Below are positions 42,264 through 54,398 of a stretch of 64,000 nt of DNA, in pieces. Made by a program: the position numbers and the translations under genes. The DNA lies in assembly GCA_000499405.2 (NCBI GenBank), contig HG738139.1, positions 8,642,616 through 8,706,615 of the forward strand, in the 5' to 3' direction. The stretch's first letter is position 1. Each line of letters begins with the position of its first letter. The notes beneath the pieces are model-generated. The model searched no databases and had not been told where the DNA came from. It saw only the letters and a program-made list of their open reading frames with translations. Source of the DNA: Onchocerca volvulus (lineage: Eukaryota > Nematoda > Chromadorea > Rhabditida > Onchocercidae).

Positions 42264-43674
42264 TCATGCAAATATCTGCGAGCCATTTTTTGCATTAAAA
42301 TAAACGCTCAGATTCGATGTATCGCACATTTGCGACGAGAGAGACGCAAAAAGACGTAAAAAAATTGATTTCTAAATTTATTATTCGAATCATTCATATG
42401 ATTGAAACAAAAATAACTTTGATTCGAGAATAAATGTGAAGATTTTAATATTCATGATAGCTTGAAAATATAAGTAGACGGTAAAGAGAAAAGAAAAAAA
42501 AGTTGAAGTAAGGCGGATGAAGAGAGCGAAATTTGAAATTGAATTTTTGAATCAAAATTTAAATAAAACTGAAATCAATTGGATTCAAGTTTCACAAGTT
42601 AAAAATATTATAACAATGTCATTTCCAATACTTTAGTGGCAGGAAATGTTGAAAATAAAATTACAATTTCTTTTCTAAATTCTGAATAATAGTACGCCAA
42701 TACCTCACTAAGCACCTTTCTCAATGCAATACATATCTCGTGCTATTCTTTCGCAAAAGATTGAAAAAATGCTGCCAAATGTCGGTAGTTTACTTACTTT
42801 ATCTTACTGTGAAATTCCAAATTCAAAGATATTGAGATGTAAGCAGATGTAACTTGGAATTGCAAAAACTTGACAGTAATAGTTGAGAAATCGAGTTAAG
42901 AATTCCGAAAAATTCAAGAATACTTTGATGGAGAAGAAAAGAATAGATTGTTGACATCAAAATATCCAGTTGATGCATTCATATTGCAATTCTAATATGC
43001 AACTGTGAATTTACTTAAAAAGCCATTCTTTGTTCGTCAAATATCACAAGAAGAAATTTGATGTTTAGTGTAATTGAAATTTATAATAATGTCATGCATA
43101 AGAATTTTTTGATGACAAATCGCATAATTAGTCCATTCATCCTTCCAACTCACGTAACGCAACGTTTTAGAGACAAATATCAACGTACCGGAACATTATG
43201 GTATTTTGATAGAAAAATGATAAAAAGTTCTGACTGCATTGTTGGCAAAAGAAAGTGATCGATGTTTCAAAAAATTGCATTTACTTGCTCGAGAAAGTTT
43301 AGAAATTAAAATTTCATGTGGAAAAGTCTTAAAATATAATGGAAAAGTTTCAATTTCAATTGCAATTGCAAATTTACTTGCAATTAAAATATATTTTGTA
43401 AACATTAAAATATATTGGTCACTTCAGGAAAATTATGGCATTCTTTTTAAAAATTAGTACCACTCTAGTCCAAACCGTTGCAATTAAATTTGAGTTGATC
43501 CTTAAAGGCGAAATTATTCAATGCATTAACAAATTATCAAATTTATTTCATTTTTATGTAATTATCAAAATATATTAATTAACTCTTCCTATTATTTCTG
43601 CTCAAACGGTATATTCGTGGCCTAAAGTCTAATTTTTTCGTCATTTAAGCTTCATTAATTGAATCTAGTCCTAA
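42264..43674. other. gene-free stretch
   Basis: AT-rich; short open frames only, with no recognisable feature. Confidence 0.4.
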
Positions 43675-44108
43675 ATGTCGGATTTTAAAAATTTTCATTG
43701 CTTGCTGATATTATTCATTGCTTTGTTAATCTTTCATTATCTCGCATTATGTATGGAAATTGGACTTGATGATACTCAAGTAAAATTAAAAAAAAAATGG
43801 CTTAATACCTATGTTTATTTCATTTATCCAAAGCAAATAAAATTAACTTATAATAACAGAATATGCTTGAAGTTTTTGGGCATAAAATAAAAGTCGAGGT
43901 TGATTCACTTGCCTATGATATACTGATAACAAACTTCATAATAGTTCTTTTTGTTTTCAGATTGAAAACAATTTTAAAGTCTATTAAAGATGTTTCTTCG
44001 ATGAATCCTTTGATTCGTAGAATTACGACTATATGCTTTGAAAGAAAGCAAACTATTGATAAAATTGATTTTTCACAAATCAAAAGCTTACAAATCTCAA
44101 AACGGTAA
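43675..44108 (+). CDS. small secreted or membrane protein candidate
   Basis: ATG at 43675 begins a strongly hydrophobic leader (LLILFIALLIFHYLALC) after a short charged N-terminus, as in a signal peptide or signal anchor. A donor (CAA|GTAAAA) at 43779 and an acceptor (AACAG) at 43859 join in phase 0 to a second open block ending with TAA at 44108. This gives about 117 residues. The second block ends in a basic region (RRITTICFERKQTIDK). Without splicing the first frame stops at 43890. A TTTTCAG at about 43960 could be a competing acceptor but is out of phase. No family recognised. Confidence 0.35.
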
Positions 44109-47100
44109 ATAGATATGAATCTTATATTCATTGAATAAATGTTCTGATGGACAGTACGAGCCCGGATTGTTAATGATTTGGTAATTAATATTAAGAGAAC
44201 TTCCTGGAAATATAGTAGGAAAACTTTTATGAACTTATCTGAAGATGAAATAAAAGTGTAGATTATTATCACGGACTGTTAATGAATGATAAGCGTTTGT
44301 TCCTAAGAATAGATCGATTGAGAAAGTTTAGGATTATATCGCATACTGTAAATACTCCCGAGGGGAAGGAACTAAAAGTCAGTGCTGACGAGTAAGCTTA
44401 CGAATGGTAAATAACATCAAAAATTTCGTTGCTTTCATTATTGATTGCTTGTTAATCGATTCATTTACTCAGGAAAGAGCGGTTGATCAATGAAATAAAC
44501 AAAAAGAGAATGAGAAAGAGCAATGCTCTCAAACTGTCAAATTCAGCCTTTATGTAAACAAAAGTTCTACGCATTATACCACAACACACTAATTGAAATA
44601 TTTCAATTTTAATCAATTCAGGAAATAAATAGGTAATCGATAATTAGAGAAATAAATGAACAATAGATGCACAGTCAAACAATAATAAAAATCTTCAAGA
44701 GTTGGGGAAATGAAATTAAATAGGCAGTTTTGTTTCAAATAGTTGAAAAATTCAACCAAATCTCAAATTTTGTAAAAAATCAAGAAATTGAATGTGATAT
44801 AATCAATTCGATTCATTTAGCAAAGTTTTTTCTGAAAATTTATTTATCAAAATTTCAATTAAACAAAAATTTGCACAATCCGATTACCACTAAAAAAAAA
44901 AAAAAAAGCGAAACTTTTCCGAAGAAGAAATACGTACTGCAACTAAGCTGTTTCATATGTTTGCATAAATTTTTGGGAGAATAGAATCGTTGTGAAGTGG
45001 CCGCATGTACCGATCACATCGAGCATTTCCTAAAGAAATCAATATATTAGATTTGCAATACCAATAGAACTAATTATCGTAAGATTAAGCATCTTGCAAT
45101 AAAAAAAAAAAAAGAAAAAAAAAACGATCTTTCGAAATTCTGTAAAGTTTCTAGCAATTTAAGTTTTCAAAAAGTCGGGATTATCAATCCATAGATTGTT
45201 CATCGTTTATCGGACAATGACAAGAGTTATCGAAGAAAACAAGAACATAAAATCTGCAACTTTAAAATGATAAGATCAGTTAAAGTTATGAGAAATATTT
45301 TAAATAGAAATGAACTGTTGCATATACATAAGCAGTCTGTTGTTCTCGTTAATGCTCTTTGAAATAGCAGCATTTCAACATATTTGCACAGAGTCAGTCA
45401 AATCGATTTCATAGATTTGATTTAATTTCATTCCCGCCAATTACTGAAAAGAGAAGCAATGCTTGATGCTCACGAAAAATTTGGAAAAAAGGTACCAGAA
45501 GGTAAACATGAATGGAGGAAAAGATGGTTATCAAAATGCAACATGGAGGTGACTGACACTTGCATGTGTCATGAAATGACGGACGTGAATGTAAGAAATG
45601 GGCAATAGCCGTGAAATTCGGTAATTACCTTTGTGTTTTGACCTTCATTTGTCGTTATCATGCTTTTGGCGAAGGAAAATGTCTCTATCCACAATTTGCT
45701 GATAATTCATTCAAGTATTTCAGTATCTTCAAACAAGAACAATTCTGCTTGCCTCATTTTGAAGAAAAAATTAAGCCATAATCACTGATTCCCACCAAGA
45801 ATTTCTGAAACTTTGGAAATGCTATCAGACGAAATTAAGAATTATTCGATGAGGAACACATTGTGAGATTTTGATAAGTTTCACTTCAAATACATTTCTT
45901 TTTGCAACTGTTGTAACGAACAGGATGCTATTCAGTAAAAACGAATAAAATTCATATTGATTTTATAAAATAAGTAATAAAATACATAATTTCCACATTA
46001 AATTACTTATTTCAGTTTCACAAAACTAATGAAAATTAGTAAGTTAACTCCGAAAAGACGAGTAAAAATATTTTAAATAAAATATTGACTCAATATTACA
46101 ATCTGAAACAACGATTTAAAAAATACTGGCGAAGAAAGTACTATTACATGGAAGTGCGTCATCCACAACCATGACAACAAGGCCGATTAAACGAGATTTC
46201 TTGGCACTGAGTGATGTCACAAAGATCTGCTCATTATTCACAGCAATGAAATAATATAATAAATCACAGGTGTGCATGTTTATAATTATTAATTTCCTAT
46301 TTTATTGTATGCTTTTCTCGCAATGTATAATACAATTTTCCATCTCAAATTAAAATGATCCTAAGAGGCAGTGAAATGAAAATTTAAAGATTTATAATTG
46401 CATTTTAAGATTTGTTTACTTGTGGAATACTTTTAACAAAAATTTTTGGAAATAATTCAAAAATAGAATAACACTGAAAAAAAAATGAAAATTTTGAATT
46501 GAATAATTTGACTTCTAAATGGCAAAAAAGATTTAAAAAAAAAAAAAAAAAACTTGTTTAAACACACGGATCTTTTACAAATATTTTTAATCGATGATAA
46601 ATAATCTTGCATATACATATTTCAGAGCCATGGATTACAATTTCATTTCTAAAATTCAATGAAGTCAATTATGATGAAATTATTAAATACATAAAAAATT
46701 TTGCGGAAATATTAAACTTGGCTTTTCATATTTATTAGTCAATTGTTCGTTTTATTGATCAGAAAATAATGAATTTTTATTGATACAACACAAATTTTTT
46801 TTAATTAAAATAGAAAATCCGAATTGCATTTATTACCAATTTTCCTAATTTGTTTATCGCATTTTATATTCCCTTTTATTTTTACAAGTATTTTTAACTC
46901 ATTCAAAATTTAGTACGACATCGCAAGAATCTATCTTTTTTAATGAGCATTGCCAAAGTCATTTTTCGATGATTTGTAATCTATCTATGGAAAACGGAGC
47001 TGATCTGAATACTTACAAAATATTGATATAACTGGTAGTACTTCCAGAATTTTCAATATTTATATAACTGCACCAATTAACTATATTCTTACCATGTCTA

Positions 47101-48279
47101 CTTCATCGATACTTGATTCGTATGATTCATTTCAGGCATCCTCTTAATTACCGCTAATAATGAGCTTAACTTAAGAATAATAAACGATTACTACTGTTAA
47201 ATCAAATAGTTGAAGTAGTTACTGCGATCAATCAATCGGCATGCTGATTTGCAAATAATTCCAGAGATAAAAATATTTATTCCAATTCAGATGTTCCATT
47301 TTCATGAAGCTAATCAAGTTGAAACAGAGGAATAATTGATTTTTGAACAATATTATCAGTTCTAGAAGAAGTAAAATAAACAAAATTTAATTTTTTCAGA
47401 GGAATATAAGTTAGGAAGGCAGTTTGTTGTTTGCCACCAAATTGAATTGTTCTAGTTCATATTCCGATCATTTGAGTAAGGATTGAGAAATAGGATTCAG
47501 GGAGAAATCGAAAATATTATAGAAGTGGGCCTGATTGCTTTTAAGACTTTTGCTCAGAAAATATAATCATTTCGCAAATACATTTTCAAAAGTTGTGGTT
47601 TGACGATTGCCATCTTCAGTTTTTCTTGATGCAGTTTGTTTCAAGGAACTTGTCAAGAAATGTTGAAGAAAAAGCGAACCTTTTGGAAATGTCAGAAAAT
47701 GAGCTTGGAGCTTTGATTTAAGTTATTTCACCTAGTCAATTCCTTCAAAAACATCCAAAATCAGATCTTCAAAAAGCAGCAATCTATTGGCGGATTTTAC
47801 TCTTTATCATTATCTTATTGAAATTTATCTCCAAACACAAATTTTCCAATTCCGCTAATTTCGTTTCAAATTTTCTTTCAAATTACTACATTCAGTATTT
47901 CAAAAAATACATTTGTTTAATTCATTTTGTCAAACAATTAAATATAATTTTTCGATTATATTATGAGAGAGAACTTTAAGGGTTTTGGGAAACGGTCTAA
48001 GCCTGAGCTATGAATGAAATGAGCGCTGACAGTTATGGCGTACTTACAGACAAAAATCAATGCACCTGTTGTCAGGAATCAGTACTGTCAGGTGAGATTG
48101 CTTGTCAGAATATATTTTGACCGTTGAAATTATGAAAAAATATCTTCTAAGAAGAAATACTTCGATTTCAGTGATGAAAGTTCCTTGATTTTATGAAATT
48201 TCACTTCGGTGACTGAATAATTTCAAAAATAGAAGGCTAAATATTTCTATGAAAAGCCTCTCAAATCATAGCTTATTCA
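44109..48279. other. gene-poor region
   Basis: About 4.2 kb of AT-rich sequence. Contains A runs at 44890, 45101 and 46535. No exon could be supported; one 84-codon frame at 44730-44984 is lysine-rich because of an A run and is discounted. Confidence 0.4.
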
Positions 48280-48699
48280 TTGGTTTCTCATAATTCGTTT
48301 TCATCTATCCAAAATGTTATAGTAAATCTATCAAAGCACTATTATTGCACAATTTCATCAACAGCGGACGACTTCAAAGAAATTATATTTGAGCTTTCTC
48401 GGCGACATCATCTTTATCCCTTAGTTAGCTTTGACATCGGGGAATACATATGGAACGTTGAGACAGTGATAATATTGTTCAAAATGGAAATCATTCTATT
48501 TATTATTTTATTTTTCAATTTTTGCAAATTTCATTTAAATTTTAGTTCAGTAAGTCACATTTTCCTGTACTGTTTTAACGTTGCAGCTGAGACAACTGTT
48601 GACAAAATCATTTCAACGCTCAGTATAGGCTATCCTTTCAATCGACGTTCATACAGTTTTCATAAAATTTTAAATATTTCATTTCTCTCAGATATTTGA
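48280..48699 (+). CDS. unassigned 139-codon ORF
   Basis: One of the longer uninterrupted frames outside recognised genes. It has a polar first half (STADDFKEIIFELSRRHH) and a very hydrophobic segment (MEIILFIILFFNF), then a polar end. A TTTTAG/TTCAG pair near 48545-48550 could split it. No homologue was recognised and no signal peptide sits at the start. It could be a membrane-protein exon or a chance frame in AT-rich DNA. Confidence 0.22.
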   Translation: MVSHNSFSSIQNVIVNLSKHYYCTISSTADDFKEIIFELSRRHHLYPLVSFDIGEYIWNVETVIILFKMEIILFIILFFNFCKFHLNFSSVSHIFLYCFNVAAETTVDKIISTLSIGYPFNRRSYSFHKILNISFLSDI

Positions 48700-50445
48700 A
48701 ATCCACAAATTCGTATTCCACTCTTCATTCCAATGGTGTATGACCTGTTCGTTTTATATTCGCCCAAAAGATTTCATTCTACAATCGATATTCTTTAATT
48801 TTCATTCTGAAATCTTCTCTCATCGATTCTCTTTCTCTCAATCTTATTGAGTTTAATTTATCAATTTAGAAGGCATGAGAAACAAAAACATTGTTATGGT
48901 TGTAAAAAATCGATAAACAAACTATCGATGGTTTCAGTGTTAAAACTATCGGTGGTTTTCAGTTTCTTCCAGAAGGTTGCCATTTATTGCATTGAAGCTT
49001 CAATAGTCTGGCTCGAATTGAAATATGGAAATAACTGCAATTTACATTCTTTTCTTGACAAATTAAGAGTAAAATAATACATTTTTAGTGAAGGCAAATA
49101 TTCTTGTCTAAACTCCGGTTACTTCATATTTCTTATTGTTTTTGGCACCATTTTTTTCATACTTGAAAAGAAAATTATTCATCTCCCTCAATAAATGATT
49201 TATTTCAAATTTTAATATATTAACTTTTTTTAAATGTATATAGATTTATTAAACTCAACTTTAGCTAGCTTTTGATCTTTATCCTTTCTTTCGACAGCTT
49301 CATAAATTTCCACTCAAGTAAAAATTTTAACTCCTTCTTCCTCGTTTCAAAATAAAATCAGATAAATTTTGACAAATAAAAAAAAAAAAGTGCCGTTCAT
49401 TTTGGTATTTTGTATATTTTGGTATAAATTTTGGCAATGATTTTTTCTTATAATTTGAAGCAAACTTTTTTTTATAAATTATAAGCAAATAAATGGTTCA
49501 TTGCTGATTCATAAGGTCAGATTTTCGGAAATATTTAAATTTTTAATAAAATATATTTGCTTTAAAGGTGCGAATCAATCTATGTAAAAGGTCATAAAGA
49601 AGAAATCACTGAATTTTGCCAAATGAAATGGACGGATCGATTTTTGCAGAACAGACAAATCAAATGAAATCTGAAGCGAATGTTAGTTTCCATTTCATAA
49701 AATATTGCAAAAAGGAGGGAGAACTTTCGATGCACTTTACGATTTTGTGCCTATTCTTGTAGAAGAAAATGAGAAAGGAAAGCTTTTAAAAGATATGTAT
49801 TAGATACTTCGAAATAGAAGCAGCATGAGTCATCGATATCATCATAACTATACATTTTAAATTCTTTTGAATTTTTTAATTTAGTATATTCTTTTACAGT
49901 GACAGATACATAATGAAAAGGCATAAATGTGAGTGTAATATGCTGTTAAATTAAGACATACTCTAAAACTTTCAATAAAATTAAAGAAATATTACCGAAA
50001 AGTATTCTGCTTCTTTACTTATTATCATTTATTTATCCCCATATGACTTTAAAAATTTACCCATGACCATTCGTATGTCAGCTTAGTTTTCACACAGTAG
50101 CATTCGATTCCCCGAATTGCATTTGTAGTTATCATCTTTCTCCCAGCACGATTCGAAACCAACGATTATTGGCATGCAACCATTACCGACAAGTTTATCA
50201 GTCAGTGATACCACAAAAAGATCCGTGAAGGTGATTATTCTTAATTGTAATCAAATTAGAGAAACAACGATAGGATTTGTTGTCCAAAGCCTTATTTCAA
50301 AAGAGAGAGAAAAGCGGTCAAATTCTTATCTTCTGCCATGAATTTCAAACTTTTTTTTGTGAATACGCAGAATGAGTTAAATGATGACAATATTGATTTA
50401 AGAATATTTGTTTTGTTAATAGTCCTAGAAGTATCTTCTTAATAA
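48700..50445. other. gene-free stretch
   Basis: AT-rich. A short direct repeat (AAACTATCGATGGTTTCAGT and AAACTATCGGTGGTTTTCAG) lies at about 48915-48962. Nothing else was recognised. Confidence 0.4.
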
Positions 50446-50905
50446 TCCATATAAATAAAAATATAGATGTTCGCTGTGGCTTTTGACAGAACGTTCCAAG
50501 TTTCCTTGCTGACTGATTTGAAATTTTGAAACAGTGCTGCATTCGAGTAGGCGCCTCTCCGTAAGAATAAACATGATGTACTTTTTTTTTACTGTCCGTA
50601 AGAATAAATATGTTTACTGTCAAAACGCCGTAAGACTAACATGTTTCCCGCCAAAACATTAAAATTAACAGATAAATAAAGTGAGGTTAACCAATCATTG
50701 ATTTACTGTTAGGTAATAGTCGACAAATTATATAAATAAAAGTGTAAATGTTCATTGTGAATTTTGATACAATATTTTAAGTTCTTCATCGATTGATTTG
50801 AAATTTTGAAGCAAAGTTGCATTCGAATAGGTGTGTGTTTTTAAGGAGATGTATCTACTTCTCTTTTACCTGTCACACTTATGACAGAGAAAAATAAGTG
50901 AGCGG
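50446..50905 (+). mobile_element. two tandem Helitron-family 5' fragments
   Basis: Copy 1 starts near 50446 (TCCATATAAATAAAAATA then ATGTTCGCTGTG). Copy 2 starts near 50730 (TATATAAATAAAAGTGTAAA then TGTTCATTGTG). Both continue with TTTGAAATTTTGAA and GCATTCGA(G/A)TAGG; copy 2 also has ACCTGTCACACTTATGACAG and AAATAAGTGAGCGG. Copy 1 contains a short triplicated motif (CGTAAGAATAAACATG variants at 50570-50645). No coding capacity remains. Confidence 0.65.
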
Positions 50906-51920
50906 ATATTTTTATTCATATAGACTAATTAGTAAAAAATGAATCAGTAAAATAGCTAAGCAAATAAATTATAAGATTCATAAATTTATCGGAGTTTCAG
51001 ATTTTAGAATAAATTCAGAGGAATTCCAGACCTCAGGATAAATCTGGAGTTTCAGGCATTAGAATAAATTCGGAAGAGAATACTAAGCAACGGAAAAGTG
51101 GTGGGATCTCTCAGTTCTGTGCTGAATTAGGCAGTTGCTGTGTTTTATTGCTTAGTAGCTGCTGATTTAATCATCAATAATGATTATATATGTGGACCTT
51201 GTTGAACTGGAAGATAGATGCAGGTTATATGCAGACGTGAAATTGATATGATTGATTTCTTTCTGGGAAGTGATAATTTTGTTCAGATACTTCTTAGTTT
51301 GAATGTTTAAGATCCATATGTTAACAGTAAATCTTTTGTGGATAAAATAGGGAAATAAAAAAAGCAAAACAAAATTAAATTTTAATTACATATTTGTTTT
51401 ATTCTTTTCATTCTTGAAGACACTGACAATTATATTTCATCATTCTGATACAATGGATTGATCATTCTCGTCTATGCTTCATGCTGGTGTTTATGCTATT
51501 TATGCTACTAATTGAATAATTGATCACTGATTTCATTTATTTCATAATTGGGAAATCAGGAACAATATCGATGCCCACATCCTATACCACTAATCGATGG
51601 TCGAAATCGATCATAGAAAAACCAAACAGAATATTTAGTTGGGTTGTTTTCATACTGGATAAGTGGATCTACGACACAAACCATTACTTAGCTCCAAACA
51701 TCAGGGAATAGTGCAGCATGCATATATTACAATCATTTTAAAACTGATTTTTGCCCGATCAATAATCAACCGCCAATAAATGCGTGAGAGGAGGAGAGCA
51801 TGGATTATCGATCGATTTTTGTCAAATTATTTATTACAATTGTATGCAACACAACAGCAATGCAGTGGCGTACATCATCGATATTAGTTTTTATTGCAGC
51901 AGAATACATTTACATTCAAG
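50906..51920. other. gene-free stretch
   Basis: Contains a small imperfect tandem repeat (GAGTTTCAG and TTAGAATAAATTC units at 50993-51075). No gene supported. Confidence 0.4.
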
Positions 51921-52020
51921 GTCCTGCATCCCGTGCCCTGCCCTGCCCGTGTCCTACCCTGCCCGTGCCTGCCCTGCCCACGTCCAACCCTGCCCTACCT
52001 TGCCCACCCATCCCATCACC
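51921..52020 (+). repeat. C-rich (CCCTGCC-type) minisatellite, G-rich on minus
   Basis: A run of CCCTGCCC, CCTACCCTGCCC and CCTGCCCTGCCCA units, far more GC-rich than the surroundings. The minus strand carries many GGG triplets separated by 1-7 bases, which meets the usual sequence pattern for G-quadruplexes. The plus strand could form an i-motif. A 144-codon frame crossing it on the plus strand is proline-rich because of the repeat. Confidence 0.85.
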
Positions 52021-52218
52021 TCAACAATTTGATTCATCAAATTTTACGTCTCTCCTTTTCTGCTTCAGCTCTCTAACCATTCCCATCGCTGCTGATTGGT
52101 GTGACAATGGACCTGTTGAATCATTCGAAATATGTCCTCCATTATATAGTACTTCTGCTCTTCCGATTCCGCCATCCGATTCTGGCCAAGATGACTCATC
52201 CGTGTTGTTATCTAAAGA
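52021..52218 (-). CDS. possible terminal exon of an unidentified minus-strand gene
   Basis: After a minus-strand acceptor (CGATACAG) the frame codes 65 residues in phase 0 and stops at 52021. The start is acidic (SLDNNTDESSWPESDGG) and the end is basic (MVRELKQKRRDVKFDESNC), like a cytoplasmic tail. Codon choice is A/T-ending as in the recognised genes. The opposite-strand frame is also open. No upstream exon or family was identified. The C-rich repeat lies immediately past the stop. Confidence 0.32.
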   Translation of the reverse strand, partial: SLDNNTDESSWPESDGGIGRAEVLYNGGHISNDSTGPLSHQSAAMGMVRELKQKRRDVKFDESNC

Positions 52219-52609
52219 CTGTATCGATGAGTAAATTGTAAAAAGATTGATTCGCTTCACGACAGTCCAGAAATTTATCGAGTTTCTTCAAGTTTTAGTA
52301 ACTATTCTTGCTTCATCGTTTCATCCATCTTTCAATTAAAATATCAAGCAGAACAGAAGATACGCCTCCATAGCACATAAATGTGCACAATATTTTGAAA
52401 ATAGCATGCCTCAAAACAGCAGACGAGAATTGCGATTATAAAGCCTCACGATTCGTGCAGATTAGCAGCTGCATGCACTTTTCTACTGCAATATTTCAAT
52501 TGTATCGCATGCATGCAATCTATCTTACTTTCTTGTCACATTCAATTAAAGATCACACATCGTCCCCCATTCGCAATAACATCACATGAAAAGGGACACG
52601 ATTGTGCGA

Positions 52610-52682
52610 GGCCCTGTGGCCCAATGGATAAGGCGTCGGACTTCGGATCCGAAGATTGCAGGTTCGAGTCCTGCCAGGGTCG
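52610..52682 (+). tRNA. tRNA-Arg (anticodon TCG)
   Basis: The 73-nt cloverleaf folds fully. The acceptor stem GGCCCTG/CAGGGTC has one G-U pair. D-arm, anticodon stem TCGGA/TCCGA with loop CTTCGGA (anticodon TCG, reads CGA), and T-arm GCAGG-TTCGAGT-CCTGC are all present. The internal promoter boxes are intact (A box TGGCCCAATGG, B box GGTTCGAGTCC). No intron. A TTTT run lies about eight bases past the 3' end. Confidence 0.97.
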
Positions 52683-53483
52683 CTCGAGTTTTCGTTCCTT
52701 CTGAGATCAAACGAGCGAGTCAGCTACAATTACAGATAGATAAAGGTAACGGTGTCCCAATTTTTGAACTTCAAGAAGATAATTTTGATTAGATATTGGT
52801 GCCAATTATTCGGCTGGAATAGGCCAGTAAGGTTAAGATTTTGGATAGCTTCCGATTGAGATGATCTTAATACAGTTCAGATTTTAAATGATTTCTTGGC
52901 TAAGATGAGGTTGGTATGACTGAGATTTTCAGTGAATTCTCAGTTGAAGTGTATCACGAGAACAAGACTTTTTCCGGTTGAACAAGTGTGTCCTCTCACT
53001 TTTATTATTACTGTAATCACACTGATATGAAAATCACTAATCATGCTGATATGAAAACTATTAGCGAATTAATTTTTTTTGTAAAATAATAGATGCAACA
53101 GCATAAGCTTTTGAAATTATCTTCTGATTATAAAATTTGATTTAATTTAATTAACACATCAATTTTATAGAAAAAAAAGACGTTTTTCATTCAAGTTCGA
53201 ATGGGATTTACAGTCTAATCAATAGTATTCTCTAATTTCTTCTCTAATTTATGGACTACAAAAAGTCTAATTTTTTCAAGATTTCCTTATCTGAACATAC
53301 CATTCAATATGATTTATTTTACACTTTTGAGCCTTTGCAAGAGAGAAAATAACTTTTGGCTCACTACTGCAGTAGTGATAGCAATCTGCGGGACATCATA
53401 GAGGAAACAAACTTGCAATCCACTCATAATCACTAATCACTGATATTCAAACTGAAGCTATCATACAACACGAGAGAATTATC
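52683..53483. other. gene-free stretch
   Basis: AT-rich; no feature recognised. Confidence 0.4.
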
Positions 53484-53707
53484 ATGACAAATAGTACAAG
53501 AGATAAAGACAAACTTAGTTGTTTTTATATATTTTATATACTCTTGTCACCACAGTGGTGATAATTGTTATGGCTATTGCTTCTAAGTTTCTCATGTATG
53601 CTAATATTACGAGCAAGTTTATAACAAGGAGAAAAGAAATTTATGAGAAGATAAATAAGAAAAATTTAAATCAATACTTTAGCAAGTGTAACATTTATGA
53701 CAGATAA
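53484..53707 (+). pseudogene. possible small single-pass membrane protein with a frame break
   Basis: ATG at 53484 opens a polar start (MTNSTRDKDKLS) that reaches a stop after about 25 codons. A neighbouring frame, open from a possible TTAG acceptor at 53518 to 53707, supplies a transmembrane-like stretch (LVTTVVIIVMAIASKFLMY) and a basic tail (SKFITRRKEIYEKINKK). The two read as one small membrane protein only with a frame shift near 53518, or as parts of separate exons. No family recognised. Confidence 0.2.
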
Positions 53708-54325
53708 GAGTAAGTTATTACCAAAAGATAAAGTGATATGAAACAATCTGAATAATTTGCTTGAATTTCTGTTGCAGTTAAGATATTCAGCAATAAAAGA
53801 ATCCGATTAGACTAGTTCAATTTATTTCAATTCAGCCAAGTTAGCAGAAAGATAGTCAAATCATTTATCAATCCATGGGTAAACAGGAATTTTTTTTATT
53901 AGCAAGTAAAGCAGTAATGATTTGTTTTTCAGTTATATAAAATAATAAAAAAATTTGGCAGAATTTAAAACCATTACCTTTCAGAAAATTTTAAAAATTA
54001 GTGTGAAAAAATAGGAAAAATGGGTAAAATAAAGACTTTAAATTTAGAATTACAAAAGAATAAAAATGAAATTTTAAGTTTAGAATCGATCTTAATGAAT
54101 GAGTTACAAACTACATAAACAAGGTTATCTGATTTGTTGGATTGATTAACCATTCAAAACTGAAAAAAAGTAAGAGCTTCCAAAAGATCCCAAATGTCTC
54201 AGATGTAGATTTCAAAGTCTATGAAAAAAATTTCCATAAAAGCAATTTCCACGGAAATTCTGTTGCCATAAATTTGCATAATATACAAATTTATTTTCTT
54301 CATTCAAAATTGATAAAAAATGATC
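53708..54325. other. gene-free stretch between the tRNA genes
   Basis: AT-rich; nothing recognised. Confidence 0.4.
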
Positions 54326-54398
54326 CGACCCTGGCAGGACTCGAACCTGCAATCTTCGGATCCGAAGTCCGACGCCTTATCCATTAGGCCACAAGGCC
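54326..54398 (-). tRNA. tRNA-Arg (anticodon TCG), second copy
   Basis: On minus it reads GGCCTTG...CAGGGTC and differs from the copy at 52610 by two bases (C to T in the acceptor stem, giving a second G-U pair, and C to T in the D-arm). Anticodon loop CTTCGGA and T-arm are identical, and both internal promoter boxes are intact. A run of six T follows the 3' end on minus, as expected for RNA polymerase III termination. It faces the first copy, 1.6 kb away. Confidence 0.96.

Noticed and set aside
51784..52234. 144-codon proline-rich plus-strand frame
   Set aside because: The proline content is created by the C-rich minisatellite. The frame is mostly repeat plus the reverse of a better minus-strand exon.
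52513..52792. Overlapping 63-68 codon plus-strand frames
   Set aside because: They cross the tRNA-Arg gene. The peptide pattern GPMDKASDFGSEDCRFESCQ is the usual spurious translation of such a tRNA.
54142..54387. 81-codon plus-strand frame
   Set aside because: Its end (LAGLEPAIFGSEVRRLIH) is the antisense translation of the second tRNA-Arg gene.
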